Assembly: GCA_050180235.1 (NCBI GenBank)
Contig: JBFXEJ010000032.1
Location: forward strand, 1 to 51,972
Origin: JAABRU01 sp050180235
GTDB taxonomy: Bacteria > Desulfobacterota > Desulfobacteria > Desulfobacterales > Desulfococcaceae
Direction of reading: 5' to 3'
Length of the DNA stretch: 51,972 bases
Part shown: positions 18,110 to 26,268 of the stretch, one piece after another
How the letters are laid out: each line of letters begins with the position of its first letter
Numbering within the stretch: position 1 is the first letter of the stretch
Notes under the pieces: model-generated
The model's input: only the letters and a program-made list of their open reading frames with translations
The model's database searches: none
What the model was told of the DNA's origin: nothing
Program-made: the position numbers and the translations under genes

Positions 18110-18913
18110 CTACATCAGAAAAGAGGTTAGCACATAGTCAGTGGCCAGGATCAGCACACAGGAGATCACCACAGCCGAGGTTGTGGCAGAACCCACGCCC
18201 TTGGCCCCGAATCCCTCTTTGCGCATATGTGTGTAATATCCCTGAAAACAGCAGATGGTGACCACCACAGCCCCGAATACCAGAGATTTGATGAATCCGC
18301 CTGTCACATCAGGCATCTGAACGCTGAATTCTGTGCGGTAAAAATAAAGCCCGGAGTTGATGCCCAGCAGAACGCAGCCTGTCAGATAACCGCCAATGAT
18401 GCCGATTACATCGAAAAGAGCGGTCAGCAGGGGAAAACTGAGCAAAGCAGCGGCCAGACGGGGGCTGTAAAGAAAACGGATGGAATCAATATCCATTGTT
18501 TCCAGCGCATCAATCTGTTCGGATATGCGCATAATTCCCAGTTCCGCAGCCATTGCAGAACCTGCACGGCCTGTAACCATGATGGCAGTGAGAACAGGCC
18601 CCAGTTCCCGTATCAGAGTAAGAGATACCAAAGTTCCGAGCAGTCCTTCGGACCCGAATTTGACCAGCGTATAGTATCCCTGAAAACCCAGCACCATGCC
18701 GGTGAAGGCTCCTGTCAGACTCACGACAATCACGGATTTCATGCCGATAAAATAGAGCTGTTCAATGAGTTTTCTGAACTGAAGGGGCCAGGAGAAAATA
18801 TGAAACAGACCTTTGAGAAAAAAAATGGCAATCCGGCCCAGTTCCCCAATGATGAACAGGGTGTCTTTTCCCATTGCACGGACGGGATTTTTTATAATGG
18901 CAGGCATCTGCAT
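18110..18913 (-). CDS. mlaE: MlaE permease of the lipid-transport ABC complex
   Basis: A 267-aa MlaE/YrbE-family permease with about five membrane helices. It has the family signature region ELGPVLTAIMVTGRAGSAMA, AELGIMRISEQIDALETMDI and TTSAVVISCVLILATDYVLT. It forms the membrane core with MlaF and MlaD. It is the first gene of the minus-strand mla operon; mlaF starts 7 nt after it. No mlaB gene is present nearby. The ribosome site is weak, and the second ATG at 18907 is possible. Confidence 0.92.
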   Translation of the reverse strand: MQMPAIIKNPVRAMGKDTLFIIGELGRIAIFFLKGLFHIFSWPLQFRKLIEQLYFIGMKSVIVVSLTGAFTGMVLGFQGYYTLVKFGSEGLLGTLVSLTLIRELGPVLTAIMVTGRAGSAMAAELGIMRISEQIDALETMDIDSIRFLYSPRLAAALLSFPLLTALFDVIGIIGGYLTGCVLLGINSGLYFYRTEFSVQMPDVTGGFIKSLVFGAVVVTICCFQGYYTHMRKEGFGAKGVGSATTSAVVISCVLILATDYVLTSFLM

Positions 18914-19007
18914 AGGGCATCCTGTAATCCGGTAAAAGGATCATATTACGAAAATATTTGGAAATATAGTAAATCAGAAAGAAAGTGTCAAGTCAGAAAG
19001 GAAAGTC

Positions 19008-19050
19008 AGAAAAAAAGAAAACCCGGTTCCATAAAACAGAACCGGGTTTT
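19008..19050 (-). terminator. Terminator of the Fo ATP-synthase operon
   Basis: A perfect 12-bp stem AAAACCCGGTTC / GAACCGGGTTTT (19018-19029, 19039-19050) is followed on the minus strand by a T-rich run. It lies 30 nt past the stop of the b-subunit gene. Confidence 0.85.
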
Positions 19051-19079
19051 ATATGATTGTTTCAGATTGGCGGAGATCG

Positions 19080-19679
19080 TCAGGCTGCTTTCTGGGATGC
19101 GGAGGCCATATAAAGACCGATCAGTCTTTCGTTGTCCCCATCATTCACCTCACGGGGAAGTCTCTCCGTTGCCATATCAAAGGCAGCGTCCACCATTTCG
19201 GCTTTGAACTCCCGTTTTGCTGCAATGATCCGGCCGCTGATTTTCTGTTTTGCGATTTCCATCATGGTTTCCGTCTGCTGCCGGGCCTGCAGTATGATGA
19301 CCTCTCTTTTCTGCTCACCCTGCCGGATGATTTTCTCCTTCAGGTCTGCAAAATAGGTATCACTGTCTTTGAGTGCCTGCTGCGTTTTTTCGATCTCTGT
19401 GACGATCTTTGTCTTTTCCTTTTCCAGTTTTCCGATCTCATCGGCCAGTTCATCTTTTTGGGAACGCAGAAAGTTCATGAGCGGTTTTTTCCCGAATCTG
19501 ACGAGAATAAACACCAGAATTCCGAAATTGACCCACATCATGACCTTGTCATAGGTAGGCCGCCACTCCGGGCCGCCCTTTTCTCCTGCAAAGACTTCTC
19601 CTGCACCGAATACGAACAGGACAATCAGCAGAGCACTGCACACAAACAGAGACGGGCAGAATATCTGATTCTTTTTCAT
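19080..19679 (-). CDS. atpF: ATP synthase Fo subunit b
   Basis: A 199-aa stator subunit. The N-terminal hydrophobic segment (about 9-31) resembles a signal peptide. A membrane helix about 43-62 (DKVMMWVNFGILVFILVRFG) follows, then a long charged coiled coil (residues 70-185). Two-segment b subunits of this kind occur in several Desulfobacterota. It forms a heterodimeric stalk with the b' encoded just upstream, whose stop overlaps this ATG (ATGA, 19676-19679). GGAGG precedes the start. Confidence 0.88.
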   Translation of the reverse strand: MKKNQIFCPSLFVCSALLIVLFVFGAGEVFAGEKGGPEWRPTYDKVMMWVNFGILVFILVRFGKKPLMNFLRSQKDELADEIGKLEKEKTKIVTEIEKTQQALKDSDTYFADLKEKIIRQGEQKREVIILQARQQTETMMEIAKQKISGRIIAAKREFKAEMVDAAFDMATERLPREVNDGDNERLIGLYMASASQKAA

Positions 19680-20131
19680 GACGCCAACCTCCGGTTCAGC
19701 ACTTTCTCCATAACAGTAACAGCCAGAATCTCGGATTCCTTTTGCAGATGTTTCCGGGCTTCCGCAATCTGCCGGGCCACATCAGCTTCGGTTTCCTGCC
19801 GTAAAGCAGAGATGGTTTTCATGAGATCATCATGAAGTTCGGCAGCTTTGCGGCTGCCTTCCTCCTCAAGGTTCATCCGCATTTCATTGGCATCGGATCT
19901 GACTGTTTTTTCCTTTTGTTTCAGCGATTTCAGCATGTCTTCCATTTTTTTCCGTGTGTCACGGATTTCCTGATCCAGTCCGCTTATGTAAGCATCCCGT
20001 TCCTCCATGGAAGCTTTCAGGGGCCTGAACATGATACGATCCATGACAAACATGAAAAACAGAAAAGAAACCAGTTGGACAATCATGGTTTCATTGATAC
20101 TGATAAGCGCCATATTGCTGATAATCTGCAT
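19676..20131 (-). CDS. atpF': ATP synthase Fo subunit b' (second stalk subunit)
   Basis: A 151-aa protein with one N-terminal helix (TMIVQLVSFLFFMFVMDRIM). FRPLKASMEERDAYISGLDQ follows, then a coiled coil to the C-terminus, the standard b/b' form. Having b and b' genes in tandem is usual for phototrophs, cyanobacteria and many Desulfobacterota. Start codons at 20131 or 20113 are both possible. Confidence 0.87.
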   Translation of the reverse strand: MQIISNMALISINETMIVQLVSFLFFMFVMDRIMFRPLKASMEERDAYISGLDQEIRDTRKKMEDMLKSLKQKEKTVRSDANEMRMNLEEEGSRKAAELHDDLMKTISALRQETEADVARQIAEARKHLQKESEILAVTVMEKVLNRRLAS

Positions 20132-20251
20132 TGCGTATCTCTTCCGTCAGGATATTACAGCGTTTAAGAAAACAGATTTTAAATTTCCGCAGACCGGGAA
20201 AAAACCGGCCTGCGCCAAAAATCTGTCTTAAGACTGCAGATAGTGTTATGA

Positions 20252-20500
20252 TCAGACAACAAACAGGAGCAGCAGAGCAATAACGAGCGAATAAATGCCT
20301 GTGGATTCTGCAACGGCCTGACCTACCAGCATGGTACGTGTCAGCAGACCGGCCTCTTTGGGGTTTCTGCCAATGGCCTCACATGCCTTGGCCGCTGTGA
20401 TACCTTCGCCGACACCGGGTCCGATTGCTCCGAATCCCATTGCAATTCCCGCACCGATAAATGCTGCTGCTCTGGCAACATCCGCACCTTCAATAGCCAT
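20252..20500 (-). CDS. atpE: ATP synthase Fo subunit c, single hairpin with two-carboxylate site
   Basis: An 82-aa two-helix c subunit. Helix 1 carries GAIGPGVGEG with Glu32. Helix 2 carries GQAVAESTGIYSL with Glu65, Ser66, Thr67 and Tyr70. The EST..Y set is the known Na+-coordinating pattern of Ilyobacter-type rotors. Glu rather than Gln at position 32 matches the two-carboxylate Na+ rotor described for Fusobacterium nucleatum. AAGGAGG stands directly upstream of the ATG. It lies just downstream of the triple-hairpin c gene, which it resembles most in that protein's third hairpin. Confidence 0.95.
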   Translation of the reverse strand: MAIEGADVARAAAFIGAGIAMGFGAIGPGVGEGITAAKACEAIGRNPKEAGLLTRTMLVGQAVAESTGIYSLVIALLLLFVV

Positions 20501-20568
20501 TTTTTCCTCCTTGAATAAGGTTTTGTTGAAACAGGTTTTATTTCCGAAACGTCTTTACGTTTTTCTGC

Positions 20569-21300
20569 TTATTTGACAACAAAAATCAGCAGCAGGGCAA
20601 TCACCAGTGAATAGATGCCTGTTGATTCAGCCACTGCCATGCCCACCATCATGGTGCGTGTCAGCAGGGCAGTATATTCCTGATTTCTTGCTACTCCCGT
20701 GACTGCGGTGCTGGCGGTAATTCCCTCACCGATTCCGGGTCCGATGGCTCCCAGTCCCATGCACAGCCCGGCTCCGATCAAAGCGGCCCCGGATGCAATG
20801 GTGGGATTTTCCACAGCCGGTTTGTAGAGAAGAATCAGACTGATCACAAGCGCGTATATGGCAGTTGACTGGGCAACAGCCTGACCGACCAGCATGGTCG
20901 TTGTCACCTTCTGCGCTGTTTCCGGCTGTCTGGCAATGCCTTCGCACGCGGTGGCCGAGGGAAAGCCGCAGCCGACACCGGGACCAAGAGCTCCGAATCC
21001 CATGGAAAGGCCTGCTCCCAGCATGGCAGCGGCAGTGAGCAGGGAAGGAGTCGCTGTATTAAAAAGAAGCAGGACCGCGACAACCAAGGAAAAGATGGAA
21101 GCTGATTCTGCCACTGCCTGCCCCACCAGCATGGTTTTGAAAATATCACCCACCACAGCGGGGTTGCGCGTCATGACCTCATTGGCCTTGGCTGCTGTGT
21201 ATCCCTCACCGATGGCCGCGCCGATGGCCCCGAATCCCATTGCAATGCCGCCGCTTACATAAGCGGCCGACGTTACCCAAGTCTGAATTTCGAAAGTCAT
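20569..21300 (-). CDS. atpE: ATP synthase Fo subunit c, three fused hairpins
   Basis: A 243-aa protein made of three tandem c hairpins (about 8-80, 88-160, 168-240), so six membrane helices. Hairpin 1 has Glu32 and Glu65 with SerAla..Phe (QAVAESASIF). Hairpin 2 has Cys111 (GVGCG) and Gln144 (QAVAQSTAIY), so both carboxylates are lost. Hairpin 3 has Glu192 and Glu225 with the full EST..Y set. Thus only two of three hairpins can bind an ion. Fused c subunits missing a site are known from V-type and a few F-type rotors such as Acetobacterium woodii. The frame is intact throughout. It lies 3 bp after atpB. Confidence 0.95.
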   Translation of the reverse strand: MTFEIQTWVTSAAYVSGGIAMGFGAIGAAIGEGYTAAKANEVMTRNPAVVGDIFKTMLVGQAVAESASIFSLVVAVLLLFNTATPSLLTAAAMLGAGLSMGFGALGPGVGCGFPSATACEGIARQPETAQKVTTTMLVGQAVAQSTAIYALVISLILLYKPAVENPTIASGAALIGAGLCMGLGAIGPGIGEGITASTAVTGVARNQEYTALLTRTMMVGMAVAESTGIYSLVIALLLIFVVK

Positions 21301-21303
21301 AGT

Positions 21304-21978
21304 CTAATTTACCTGTGTTGAGATATAAACCAATGTGAGCATTGTGAACACAAATGCCTGAACCATGCCGACAAACAGTCCGAAATACATATTCAGAAAA
21401 GGCGGAAGAATAAAACTCCAGGTCAGATAGGAAACCACCAGAATGATGATGGAACCTCCCATGATGTTTCCGAAAAGACGGAAGGAGATGGAAACCACTT
21501 TGGACAGCTCCCCAATCAGATTCAGCGGCATCATAAAAAATATCGGCTCAAAATATCCTTTGACATAAGTCTTGATGCCTTTGGCCCGGATTCCCGCGTA
21601 ATGGGCTATGAAGAAACCCATCAGGCCCAGACTCAGGGTTGTGTTCAGATCTTTGGTAGGTTCTGACAGATTGGGAATGATTCCCAGCCAGTTGGAAATC
21701 ACCAGAAACATGAACAGCGCACATATCAGAGGTGCATATTTCCTGGACAGTTCCTTATCCAGAGCATCTTCGACCACAGCATACAGATTGGAGACAAGCA
21801 GTTCCCCAACCACCTGCAGAGGTCCGGGAAGACGGCTCCGTTTCCTGGCCGCCATATAACCGAAAAAAAACAGCAGCCCAATCACTATCCATGTCATAAA
21901 GATGACATTCAGATTGAACGTCATCGTGTACCCTCCGACAGGTACAAGCAACTGATCAATAATTCCTAATTCTTCCAT
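21304..21978 (-). CDS. atpB: ATP synthase Fo subunit a
   Basis: A 224-aa subunit a with five or six helices. The essential stator arginine is in ELSKVVSISFRLFGNIMGGS, and there is a conserved C-terminal helix GLFVGMVQAFVFTMLTLVYI. It provides the two half-channels against which the c ring turns. The ATG at 21978 (AAGGAAAG upstream) is preferred; the longer open frame upstream overlaps atpI in another frame. It overlaps the atpI stop by 13 nt. Confidence 0.93.
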   Translation of the reverse strand: MEELGIIDQLLVPVGGYTMTFNLNVIFMTWIVIGLLFFFGYMAARKRSRLPGPLQVVGELLVSNLYAVVEDALDKELSRKYAPLICALFMFLVISNWLGIIPNLSEPTKDLNTTLSLGLMGFFIAHYAGIRAKGIKTYVKGYFEPIFFMMPLNLIGELSKVVSISFRLFGNIMGGSIIILVVSYLTWSFILPPFLNMYFGLFVGMVQAFVFTMLTLVYISTQVN

Positions 21979-22412
21979 AATGCATCTTTCCTTCTGGTAT
22001 CGGTTGAAAAAAATGAATTTCGCCAATGATCCGTCAAAATCATTATCTGGATCATAAAAATTCCAACAATGGCAGACCACACATTGTATTCCGCATATTT
22101 GAGGGCAATGATGACAGGGACAGCCATAAGCACATATCTGAAGATTACGGAACCGAAGGCAGCACAAAATGCTTTTTTCCGTGAACTGAACATGCGTTTC
22201 GGGAGAATTTCCCCAATGAGGACGAAATTGATGATACTGAAGAGGGTGCCCAGAAGCAGGCCTTTGGCAAGGGGTTTCATACCAGCGATGATAAACATGA
22301 ATCCGATCACAATTGCTGTTGCCATAGCAGCGGAACAGTATTTCTTTTCTGTACGTCTAAGGGTTTCCATTATCTGAATCTTCCGATTTCTCTCGTTCTC
22401 CGATAATTTCAT
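21966..22412 (-). CDS. atpI: AtpI-like ATP synthase assembly/accessory protein
   Basis: A 148-aa protein with four membrane helices (about 28-45, 50-72, 85-108, 112-130). It has the AtpI-like feature of a basic loop after helix 2 (GEILPKRMFSSRKKAF). AtpI helps assemble c rings and in some Na+ enzymes is needed for it. It overlaps the preceding small gene by 56 nt and atpB by 13 nt, typical of atp operons. Confidence 0.75.
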   Translation of the reverse strand: MKLSENERNRKIQIMETLRRTEKKYCSAAMATAIVIGFMFIIAGMKPLAKGLLLGTLFSIINFVLIGEILPKRMFSSRKKAFCAAFGSVIFRYVLMAVPVIIALKYAEYNVWSAIVGIFMIQIMILTDHWRNSFFSTDTRRKDALWKN

Positions 22413-22578
22413 TTATCTGGCGGTATACCACAACACCGCCCCCGACTACGCCAAAAAGGATAAACAGGGTGACAAATATGCCTCTTACCCCAAGCCATGT
22501 GTCAATATAGCGGCCAACCACAAAACAGAACACTATGCATCCTGCCATAGTCAGACCCAGCTGCATAACAATAGTCAT
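22357..22578 (-). CDS. AtpZ/AtpI-type small membrane protein of the Fo operon
   Basis: A 73-aa protein with two membrane helices (QLGLTMAGCIVFCFVVGRYI and RGIFVTLFILFGVVGGGVVV) joined by DTWLGV, the classic AtpZ/F0F1-gene-1 hairpin. It is the first gene of the Fo operon. AtpZ-type proteins accompany AtpI and are linked to Mg2+/Ca2+ handling or c-ring assembly. Confidence 0.78.
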   Translation of the reverse strand: MTIVMQLGLTMAGCIVFCFVVGRYIDTWLGVRGIFVTLFILFGVVGGGVVVYRQINEIIGEREKSEDSDNGNP

Positions 22579-22649
22579 GTTTTCAGTCCAGGCCTTATTT
22601 CCTTTATAATTGAAAAGTTTTCTGCTTTTCCGTTCCGTAACCGCCCCCG

Positions 22650-22687
22650 AAATATTTTCCCGCTTTTTACTGAAAGGGAAAATATTT
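22650..22687. promoter_or_regulatory. 12-bp inverted repeat upstream of the Fo operon
   Basis: AAATATTTTCCC (22650-22661) and GGGAAAATATTT (22676-22687) form a perfect inverted repeat with 14 nt between the arms, 72-110 bp upstream of the first Fo gene. It could be an operator or a hairpin in the leader. The rest of the 394-bp divergent region 22579-22972 is AT-rich without a gene or clear promoter. Confidence 0.4.
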
Positions 22688-22972
22688 TCTGAAAGAAATT
22701 TATATATTCAAGGTATCTTAGATTTTGAAACAAGCAAATACCAGATATATGGCAGGTATGTCAAGCCATGATTTAAAAAAAACTGACAGGGCTTTCCCGG
22801 TATCATAATTATCCAATATTCTGATATACATATGAATAAACTGCTTAAACGCCCCTTTTCCCGGAACCCGTTTTCTTTTTTTGCCGGGTTTTCCCTGAAA
22901 AAAATGTTTGTAATATTTTTTTTTACATCGTAATATCAAATGAATAAATATTTATTATGAGGATATTCCCCT

Positions 22973-24007
22973 ATGAAGCTCTCAGGTTCCGAAAGACTGC
23001 GCCGTTTTTACGGACAGTTCTCAGGCAATGACCATGTACTGGTACTGATTAATGCTGATCCGGATGCCATAGCCAGCGCGATGGCCGTCAAAAGACTGCT
23101 GTGGAGAAGGGTTGCAAGCGTCACCATCGCCAACATCAACATCATCAAACGGCCGGACAATCTTGCAATGATCCGGCTGCTGGGGGTGAAACTGGTGTAT
23201 ACGGATGAAATTCCGCCAGAGCATAAATACACCCGTGTGGTGCTTGTGGATTCCCAGCCCGATCACAGCGGGGTTTTTGCAAGATTCCGGGTTGACGCGG
23301 TAATTGATCATCATCCCAAAACAGAAATGAGCGTTCTCTATGCGGATATCCGGCCCGAATACGGTTCCAATTCGACCATTATGACGGAATATCTCAGATC
23401 AGCCAAGATCAAGCCTTCTGTCAAACTGGCCACAGGACTTTTTCATGCCATCAAAACCGACACCCGGAATTTTGAGAGACAGGCGCAAATTGAGGATGTC
23501 AGGGCTTTTCAGTTTCTCTTCAGATATGCCAACGCCACCCTGGCCCGCAAAATAGAGCAGGCCGATCTGCGTCTGGATTTTCTGAAATATTTCCGTATTG
23601 CCATTGAAAACATGAAGATGCACCGGAGCCGGGTTTTTGTCCATCTGGGACAGGTAATCAACCCGGATGTCTGTGTGCTGATTGCAGATTTTTTCATGCG
23701 GGTCAATCCTGTGACATGGAGCGTGGTTTCCGGTCTGTATGACAAAAAACTGATTCTGATTTTCCGCAATGACGGCATACGGAAAAATGCGGGAAAGATT
23801 GCAAAGGAAAGTTTCTGCCAGTTCGGTTCCGCAGGCGGGCACAAAAGCATGGCCCGCGCGGAACTGCCTGTGGAAAATCTGGAAGGGGTTGTGGATGTTA
23901 CCAAGAACAGGAAACTGCTGCAATGGATCATTGAACGCATCGAAATTAAACAGCCTCCTCCCTCCTGCAAGAAGAACGGAAACGAGCCGCCGGGAGTATT
24001 TTCCTGA
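22973..24007 (+). CDS. DHH-family phosphoesterase (NrnA/RecJ-like)
   Basis: A 344-aa DHH/DHHA1 protein. The N-terminal DHH domain has a variant motif I (LINADPDAIASA, Asp29 and Asp31 kept, the usual leading His replaced). Motif III is VIDHHP (Asp112-His113-His114), and TGLFHAIKTDTRNFERQA follows. The C-terminal DHHA1 domain carries the substrate motif GSAGGHKSMARAEL. Relatives degrade nano-RNA, pAp or cyclic dinucleotides; which substrate applies here is open. GAGGAT is 8 nt before the ATG. It is divergent from the Fo operon. Confidence 0.82.
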   Translation: MKLSGSERLRRFYGQFSGNDHVLVLINADPDAIASAMAVKRLLWRRVASVTIANINIIKRPDNLAMIRLLGVKLVYTDEIPPEHKYTRVVLVDSQPDHSGVFARFRVDAVIDHHPKTEMSVLYADIRPEYGSNSTIMTEYLRSAKIKPSVKLATGLFHAIKTDTRNFERQAQIEDVRAFQFLFRYANATLARKIEQADLRLDFLKYFRIAIENMKMHRSRVFVHLGQVINPDVCVLIADFFMRVNPVTWSVVSGLYDKKLILIFRNDGIRKNAGKIAKESFCQFGSAGGHKSMARAELPVENLEGVVDVTKNRKLLQWIIERIEIKQPPPSCKKNGNEPPGVFS

Positions 24008-24030
24008 TTTGCTGTTCAGGTTCAGGGCCT

Positions 24031-24109
24031 CCGGAAAAGTATCAAAAGCTTCCGGCTTTTGCCCTGTGCCTGTGAACTGAACCGGGATATTTATTTTCAG
24101 AAATCGCCT
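24031..24109 (-). mobile_element. Truncated family-B MITE copy
   Basis: In reverse orientation it matches the first 79 bp of the 101-bp elements at 27355 and 41200 (start GGCGATTTCTGAAAATAAAT, then CAGTTCACAGGCACAGGGC). Identity ends at CTTTTCCGG, so the other terminal repeat is missing. TAA follows the intact end at 24108-24110, in register with the TTA/TAA target rule. Confidence 0.75.
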
Positions 24110-24117
24110 AACCCCCG

Positions 24118-26121
24118 TTATACGCTTTTCTCCAAAGCATGACGGGCTTCCTCACGGGTTTCATAAATATGGGGCGCGACATTGCGTTTCTGCAGAGCAT
24201 CTCCCAGCTTCATCCTCAGGAAGGTGCTGGTGGTGTAACGGGTCACGCCCGTATAATATGTATCCATGAGACGTTTGACCATTGTGGTATATTCATCAAT
24301 AATTTCAGGATAAATCAGGAAATTGTCATAATTGACAATGGTAAAGACCTTTTTGCCCAAAGGTCTGATGATTTTTCCGACCATTTCCTCAATATCTTGC
24401 ACATCATCACTGTTTCTGATCTGATAGTTTTCAAAATTGACATAGAAGATATTTTCTGCCGGATCATAGTTAAGCCGTTCTTCCAGAGACATGTTCAGGA
24501 GTTCCACCCTCAGTCCCATTGCTTCTGAGCAGAAAATGCGCTTATCCATCACACGGGGCTGCCTGCGGATCACCGGCGGAAAAGCCATCTGAGCGACAAT
24601 ATCTTTTTCCAAATCAACTCCGGGCGCTATTTCAGCAAGTTCCATGCCATGTTCCGTAAGCCGGAAAACACAGCGTTCGGTAATATAAAGGACTGTCTGT
24701 CCTTTTTTCACTGCATAGGCTCCGCTGAAAGTGACATGCTCCACACTATCAAGAAATTTCTTAACCTTTCCTTCCTGTTCAATGCAGAGTTTTTCGTCTT
24801 TTACAGAAACTGTAAGCCCGCCTGCGGTAAAAGTTCCCACAAAAACCACTTTCCGGGCATTCTGACTGATATTGATGAATCCGCCTGCCCCTGCCAGTTT
24901 TGGGCCGAATTTGCTGACATTGAGATTTCCCTGCTTATCGGTCTGGGCCAGTCCCAGAAAAGCCACATCCAGACCTCCGCCGTCATAAAAATCAAACTGA
25001 CTGGGCTGGTCAATGACAGCATCCGTATTGCTGGCCGCGCCGAAATTCAGGCCGCCCGCAGGCAGTCCGCCGATAACACCGGGTTCCGCTGTCAAAGTCA
25101 TAAATTCCAGAATTTTCTCCTCATTTGCCACATTGGCAATGCCTTCGGGCATTCCGATTCCCAGATTGACCACGCTGTTTGGACGCAGTTCAAAGGCCGC
25201 GCGGCGGGCAATTATCTTGCGCTCATTCATTTCCATTGCAGGGATGAACTGCATGGGGACACGGATTTCACTGCTGAATGCAGGATTGTAAATTTCGGCA
25301 AAGGTCTGCCAGTGATGTTCCGGTTTGGAAACTACAACGCAGTCCACAAAAATGCCCGGAATCTTCACCTGCCGGGGATTCAGCGTTTCGCGGTCTGCAA
25401 TGCGCTCCACCTGCACAATGACAAATCCCCCGGAATTTCTTGCAGCAGTGGCAATGGCCAGAGATTCCAGAGTAAGCGCCTCTTTTTCCATGGTGACATT
25501 GCCATCCAGATCAGCCGTGGTGCCCCGGAGAATCGCGACATTAACCGGCCGGGGTTTGTAGGCCAGATATTCCTGTCCGTCAAAGCAGATGAGTTCCACA
25601 ATATCTTCTTTGGTGATGTCATTGATTTTGCCTCCGCCGTTGCGGGGGTCAACAAACGTACCCAGCCCAACACTGGTAATGGTGCGGGGTTTGTGCGCGG
25701 CAATATCCCGGAACATATGGGAGATAACGCCCTGGGGCAGGTTATAGGCTTCGATTTTGCTGCTGAAGGCCAGTTTCTGAAGTTTGGGAACCAGCCCCCA
25801 GTGTCCGCCGATTACCCGGCGGATCAGTCCTTCATGTCCGAAATGGTTTAATCCTCTTTCAGCGCTGTCTCCCTGTCCTGCTGCATAAATCAGGGTCAGA
25901 TCTCTGGGATGCCCGTTTTCCAGAAAATATTCCTCCAGCCGGACAGCGATTTCCTCTGCAAAACCAATGCCCACAAATCCTCCGGTCGCTACGGTATCTC
26001 CGTCCCGGATCAGGCGCACGGCTTCCTGAGCTGAAACCACTTTGCCTTTTTTCATGCGTGTGGGCGGAAGAGATGAAAGCATGGGATGCTGCATTGTCTG
26101 TTTTTTCACTGTTTCGTTCAT
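24118..26121 (-). CDS. Propionate/acetate CoA-transferase-like enzyme with extra C-terminal domain
   Basis: A 667-aa class I CoA-transferase with alpha and beta halves in one chain. The N-terminal half has VVSAQEAVRLIRDGDTVATG and GGFVGIGFAEE. The beta half has PNSVVNLGIGMPEGIANVAN, then the catalytic-Glu region LTAEPGVIGGLPAGGLNFGA and FYDGGGLDVAFLGLAQ. About 130 further residues (YDPAENIFYVNFENYQIRNS ... VNYDNFLIYPEI) form an additional domain absent from standard 520-aa Pct enzymes. It transfers CoA between short-chain acids, fitting fermentative or syntrophic propionate/acetate use. AGGAG precedes the ATG. It is monocistronic. Confidence 0.88.
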   Translation of the reverse strand: MNETVKKQTMQHPMLSSLPPTRMKKGKVVSAQEAVRLIRDGDTVATGGFVGIGFAEEIAVRLEEYFLENGHPRDLTLIYAAGQGDSAERGLNHFGHEGLIRRVIGGHWGLVPKLQKLAFSSKIEAYNLPQGVISHMFRDIAAHKPRTITSVGLGTFVDPRNGGGKINDITKEDIVELICFDGQEYLAYKPRPVNVAILRGTTADLDGNVTMEKEALTLESLAIATAARNSGGFVIVQVERIADRETLNPRQVKIPGIFVDCVVVSKPEHHWQTFAEIYNPAFSSEIRVPMQFIPAMEMNERKIIARRAAFELRPNSVVNLGIGMPEGIANVANEEKILEFMTLTAEPGVIGGLPAGGLNFGAASNTDAVIDQPSQFDFYDGGGLDVAFLGLAQTDKQGNLNVSKFGPKLAGAGGFINISQNARKVVFVGTFTAGGLTVSVKDEKLCIEQEGKVKKFLDSVEHVTFSGAYAVKKGQTVLYITERCVFRLTEHGMELAEIAPGVDLEKDIVAQMAFPPVIRRQPRVMDKRIFCSEAMGLRVELLNMSLEERLNYDPAENIFYVNFENYQIRNSDDVQDIEEMVGKIIRPLGKKVFTIVNYDNFLIYPEIIDEYTTMVKRLMDTYYTGVTRYTTSTFLRMKLGDALQKRNVAPHIYETREEARHALEKSV

Positions 26122-26140
26122 GGGGCTCCTTATTTTTCTG

Positions 26141-26230
26141 TTAAGTACGTTTCCATATATTTTCAGACATAAATTTTATGAAAAACCGGATTTTTCGAAA
26201 AAATCCGGTTTTTTAATGCAGGAAAATTTT
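26141..26230 (+). repeat. Family-D hairpin repeat, copy 1
   Basis: A unit starting TTAAGTACGTTTCCATATAT contains an ACATAAATTTTATG word. It ends in a strong hairpin of AAAAACCGGATTTTT and AAAATCCGGTTTTTT. The same unit in the same orientation is at 27050-27342 (there split by an insertion), and shorter relatives are at 37898 and 51545. The hairpin could also terminate transcription. Confidence 0.75.
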
Positions 26231-26268
26231 CGCCCGGATAGCCAATGATATAATAGCCTTTTCCTTCC

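Noticed and set aside
18227..19207. 326-aa plus-strand frame opposite mlaE
   Set aside because: Shadow across mlaE and the atp terminator; no recognisable protein features.
24649..25851. 400-aa plus-strand frame opposite the CoA-transferase
   Set aside because: Antisense shadow of a gene with clear family motifs.
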